From Variovorax paradoxus (GTDB lineage Bacteria > Pseudomonadota > Gammaproteobacteria > Burkholderiales > Burkholderiaceae_C), in NCBI RefSeq assembly GCF_902712855.1, contig NZ_LR743507.1:1846001-1910000 (forward strand): 64,000 nucleotides of DNA, read 5' to 3'. Position 1 is the first letter of the stretch, and every line of letters begins with the position of its first letter. The position numbers and the translations under genes are program-made. This document shows, piece after piece, positions 62,553-64,000 of this stretch. Below the pieces are notes generated by a model. It saw nothing but the letters and a program-made list of their open reading frames with translations. It made no database searches and had not been told where the DNA came from.

Positions 62553-63572
62553 ATGTCGTTCCATTCCCGTCCGATCCGCCGCAACCAGGGCGACAACGGC
62601 TTCAACCATCCGCTGCCGAGCGAGATCACGCCCCGCGCCGACTACGAAAGCCGCCGCGATGTGCTGAAACTCATCGCGGGTGGCGCAGCCGGTGCGGCAT
62701 TGGCGAGCTTTGCCTCGCGCGATGCGTGGGCGCAGGCGGAGCGCCCGAACAAGCTCGCGCCGCTGCCCGGGGCCAAATCAGCTGTGCCGGGTGCCATGTC
62801 GATGGAGAAGGTCACCGACTACAAGGACGCGTCGACGTATAACAACTTCTATGAGTTCGGCACCGACAAGGCCGACCCGGCCAGGAATGCCGGCACGCTG
62901 AAGACGCGCCCCTGGACCGTGGAGGTCGAAGGCCTGGTCAAGAAGCCTGGCAAGTACGGCATCGAGGACCTGCTCAAGCTCAGCGCACAGGAAGAGCGCA
63001 TCTATCGCCTTCGCTGCGTCGAGGGCTGGTCGATGGTGATTCCGTGGGTCGGCTATTCGCTCGCCGAGCTCATCAAGAAGGTCGAGCCGCAGGGCAACGC
63101 CAAGTTCGTCGAGTTCGTGACGCTGGCCGACCCCAAGACCATGCCCTTCGTGGGCTCGCGCGTGCTCGACTGGCCTTACACCGAAGGCCTGCGCATGGAC
63201 GAGGCGATGCACCCGCTCACGCTGCTGGCCTTCGGCATGTACGGCGAGGTGCTGCCCAACCAGAACGGCGCGCCGGTGCGGCTGGTGGTGCCATGGAAGT
63301 ATGGCTTCAAGTCGGCGAAGTCGATCGTCAAGATCCGCTTCGTCGAGAAGGAACCGGGCACGGCCTGGAACAAGGCCGCAGCCAACGAGTACGGCTTCTA
63401 TTCCAACGTGAACCCGAACGTCGACCATCCCCGCTGGAGCCAGGCCACTGAGCGCCGCATCGGCGATGGCGGCGGGCTGTTCGCCAAGCGTCGCAAGACC
63501 GAGCTTTTCAACGGCTACGAAGCGCAGGTCGGCCAGCTGTATGCGGGCATGGACCTGAAGAAGAACTACTGA
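62553..63572 (+). CDS. msrP: Protein-methionine-sulfoxide reductase catalytic subunit MsrP
   Basis: This 339-residue periplasmic molybdoenzyme reduces methionine sulfoxide in envelope proteins. It has a Tat signal (SRRDVLKLIAGG, residues 33-44; cleavage near AWAQA, about 60), the molybdenum-ligand cysteine C155 in RLRCVEGWSMVIPW, and VPWKYGFKSAKSIVKI near residue 247. It is followed 29 bases later by its heme-containing membrane partner, msrQ. Confidence 0.97.
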   Translation: MSFHSRPIRRNQGDNGFNHPLPSEITPRADYESRRDVLKLIAGGAAGAALASFASRDAWAQAERPNKLAPLPGAKSAVPGAMSMEKVTDYKDASTYNNFYEFGTDKADPARNAGTLKTRPWTVEVEGLVKKPGKYGIEDLLKLSAQEERIYRLRCVEGWSMVIPWVGYSLAELIKKVEPQGNAKFVEFVTLADPKTMPFVGSRVLDWPYTEGLRMDEAMHPLTLLAFGMYGEVLPNQNGAPVRLVVPWKYGFKSAKSIVKIRFVEKEPGTAWNKAAANEYGFYSNVNPNVDHPRWSQATERRIGDGGGLFAKRRKTELFNGYEAQVGQLYAGMDLKKNY

Positions 63573-63601
63573 GCCGGCTCCGGCACGCTGCCATCGCCCC
63601 C

Positions 63602-64000
63602 ATGAACAAGCTGCTCATGCATCCGGCGACCAAGCCGGTCGTCTTTCTGCTGTGCCTCCTGCCGTTCGCGCGGCTGGCATACGGCGCGTTCACGGACGGC
63701 CTCGGCGCCAACCCTGCCGAGTTCCTGATTCGCGCCACCGGCGACTGGACGCTGCGCTTCATCTGCATCGTGCTGGCGGTGACGCCGCTGCGCGTGATGA
63801 CCAGGTGGAACGCGCTGGCCCGCTACCGCCGGATGCTGGGCCTGTTCGCGTACTTCTACGTCGTGCTGCACCTGGTGTGCTACAGCTGGTTCGACATGGG
63901 TTTCGAGTGGGGCGAGATCGCGAAGGACATTGCCAAGCGGCCGTTCATCCTCGTGGGGTTCTCCGCCTTCGTGCTGCTGACGCCGCTGGCGGCCAGCTCG
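63602..64000 (+). CDS. msrQ: Heme-binding membrane subunit MsrQ (partial, runs off window)
   Basis: The first 133 residues of MsrQ (YedZ) are present. Hydrophobic segments lie at about residues 12-28, 48-64, 78-95 and 116-130, with RRMLGLFAYFYVVLHLVCY holding a conserved heme-ligand histidine near residue 91. MsrQ passes electrons from the quinone pool or flavin reductase to MsrP. The gene continues beyond the window. Confidence 0.94.
   Translation, partial: MNKLLMHPATKPVVFLLCLLPFARLAYGAFTDGLGANPAEFLIRATGDWTLRFICIVLAVTPLRVMTRWNALARYRRMLGLFAYFYVVLHLVCYSWFDMGFEWGEIAKDIAKRPFILVGFSAFVLLTPLAASS

Overview
This window is GC-rich, densely packed bacterial chromosome. It looks like a betaproteobacterium of the order Burkholderiales, most likely Comamonadaceae and close to Variovorax. 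The reasons are a Bug-type (tripartite tricarboxylate) solute-binding receptor, a System II cytochrome c maturation pair (ResB/CcsA), a groESL operon with a CIRCE operator, a polyol ABC transporter operon, and a family of roughly 100-bp GC-rich intergenic repeats. That placement is inference from gene content. I saw no rRNA or tRNA genes, CRISPR array, insertion sequence or prophage.

Layout. 1-2953: the end of a peptide ABC transporter ATPase, a DUF3311 plus sodium:solute symporter pair, and a Tat-exported LigB-type dioxygenase. 2979-13045: a central sugar-phosphate block with zwf on the minus strand, diverging from an AfuABC/FbpABC-like ABC transporter with a HAD phosphatase, then a lipocalin, tal and pgi. 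13026-16135: PdxA-family dehydrogenase and Bug receptor, divergent from a LysR regulator. 16364-27440: a polyol (mannitol/sorbitol/D-arabinitol) catabolic locus with binding protein, two permeases, ATPase, long-chain polyol dehydrogenase, short-chain dehydrogenase, fructose-6-phosphate aldolase-like protein, fructokinase, AraC-type regulator and xylulokinase.

27600-33845: groEL/groES, a UBP-type zinc finger protein, a YdeP-like molybdopterin oxidoreductase with a small partner gene, and Dps. 33919-37306: an OmpR-type regulator diverging from a receiver plus hybrid kinase pair. 37384-42391: alpha/beta hydrolase, M20 ureidohydrolase, LysR, a divergent aspartate-carbamoyltransferase paralogue lacking the 80s-loop lysine, and a TauE/SafE exporter. 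42402-47870: a lipoprotein phospholipase D/cardiolipin synthase, then a probably Fur-controlled PepSY protein, small membrane protein and TonB receptor.

48039-53089: a NitT/TauT ABC transporter divergent from a TctDE-like two-component system. 53093-64000: metK, two lipid A acyltransferases, an epoxide-hydrolase-like enzyme, engB, cytochrome c4, resB, ccsA, msrP and the start of msrQ.

The points most worth pursuing are the possible sugar-phosphate importer embedded among zwf, tal and pgi; the non-canonical carbamoyltransferase locus; the aldolase inside the polyol operon; and the dispersed intergenic repeat family.
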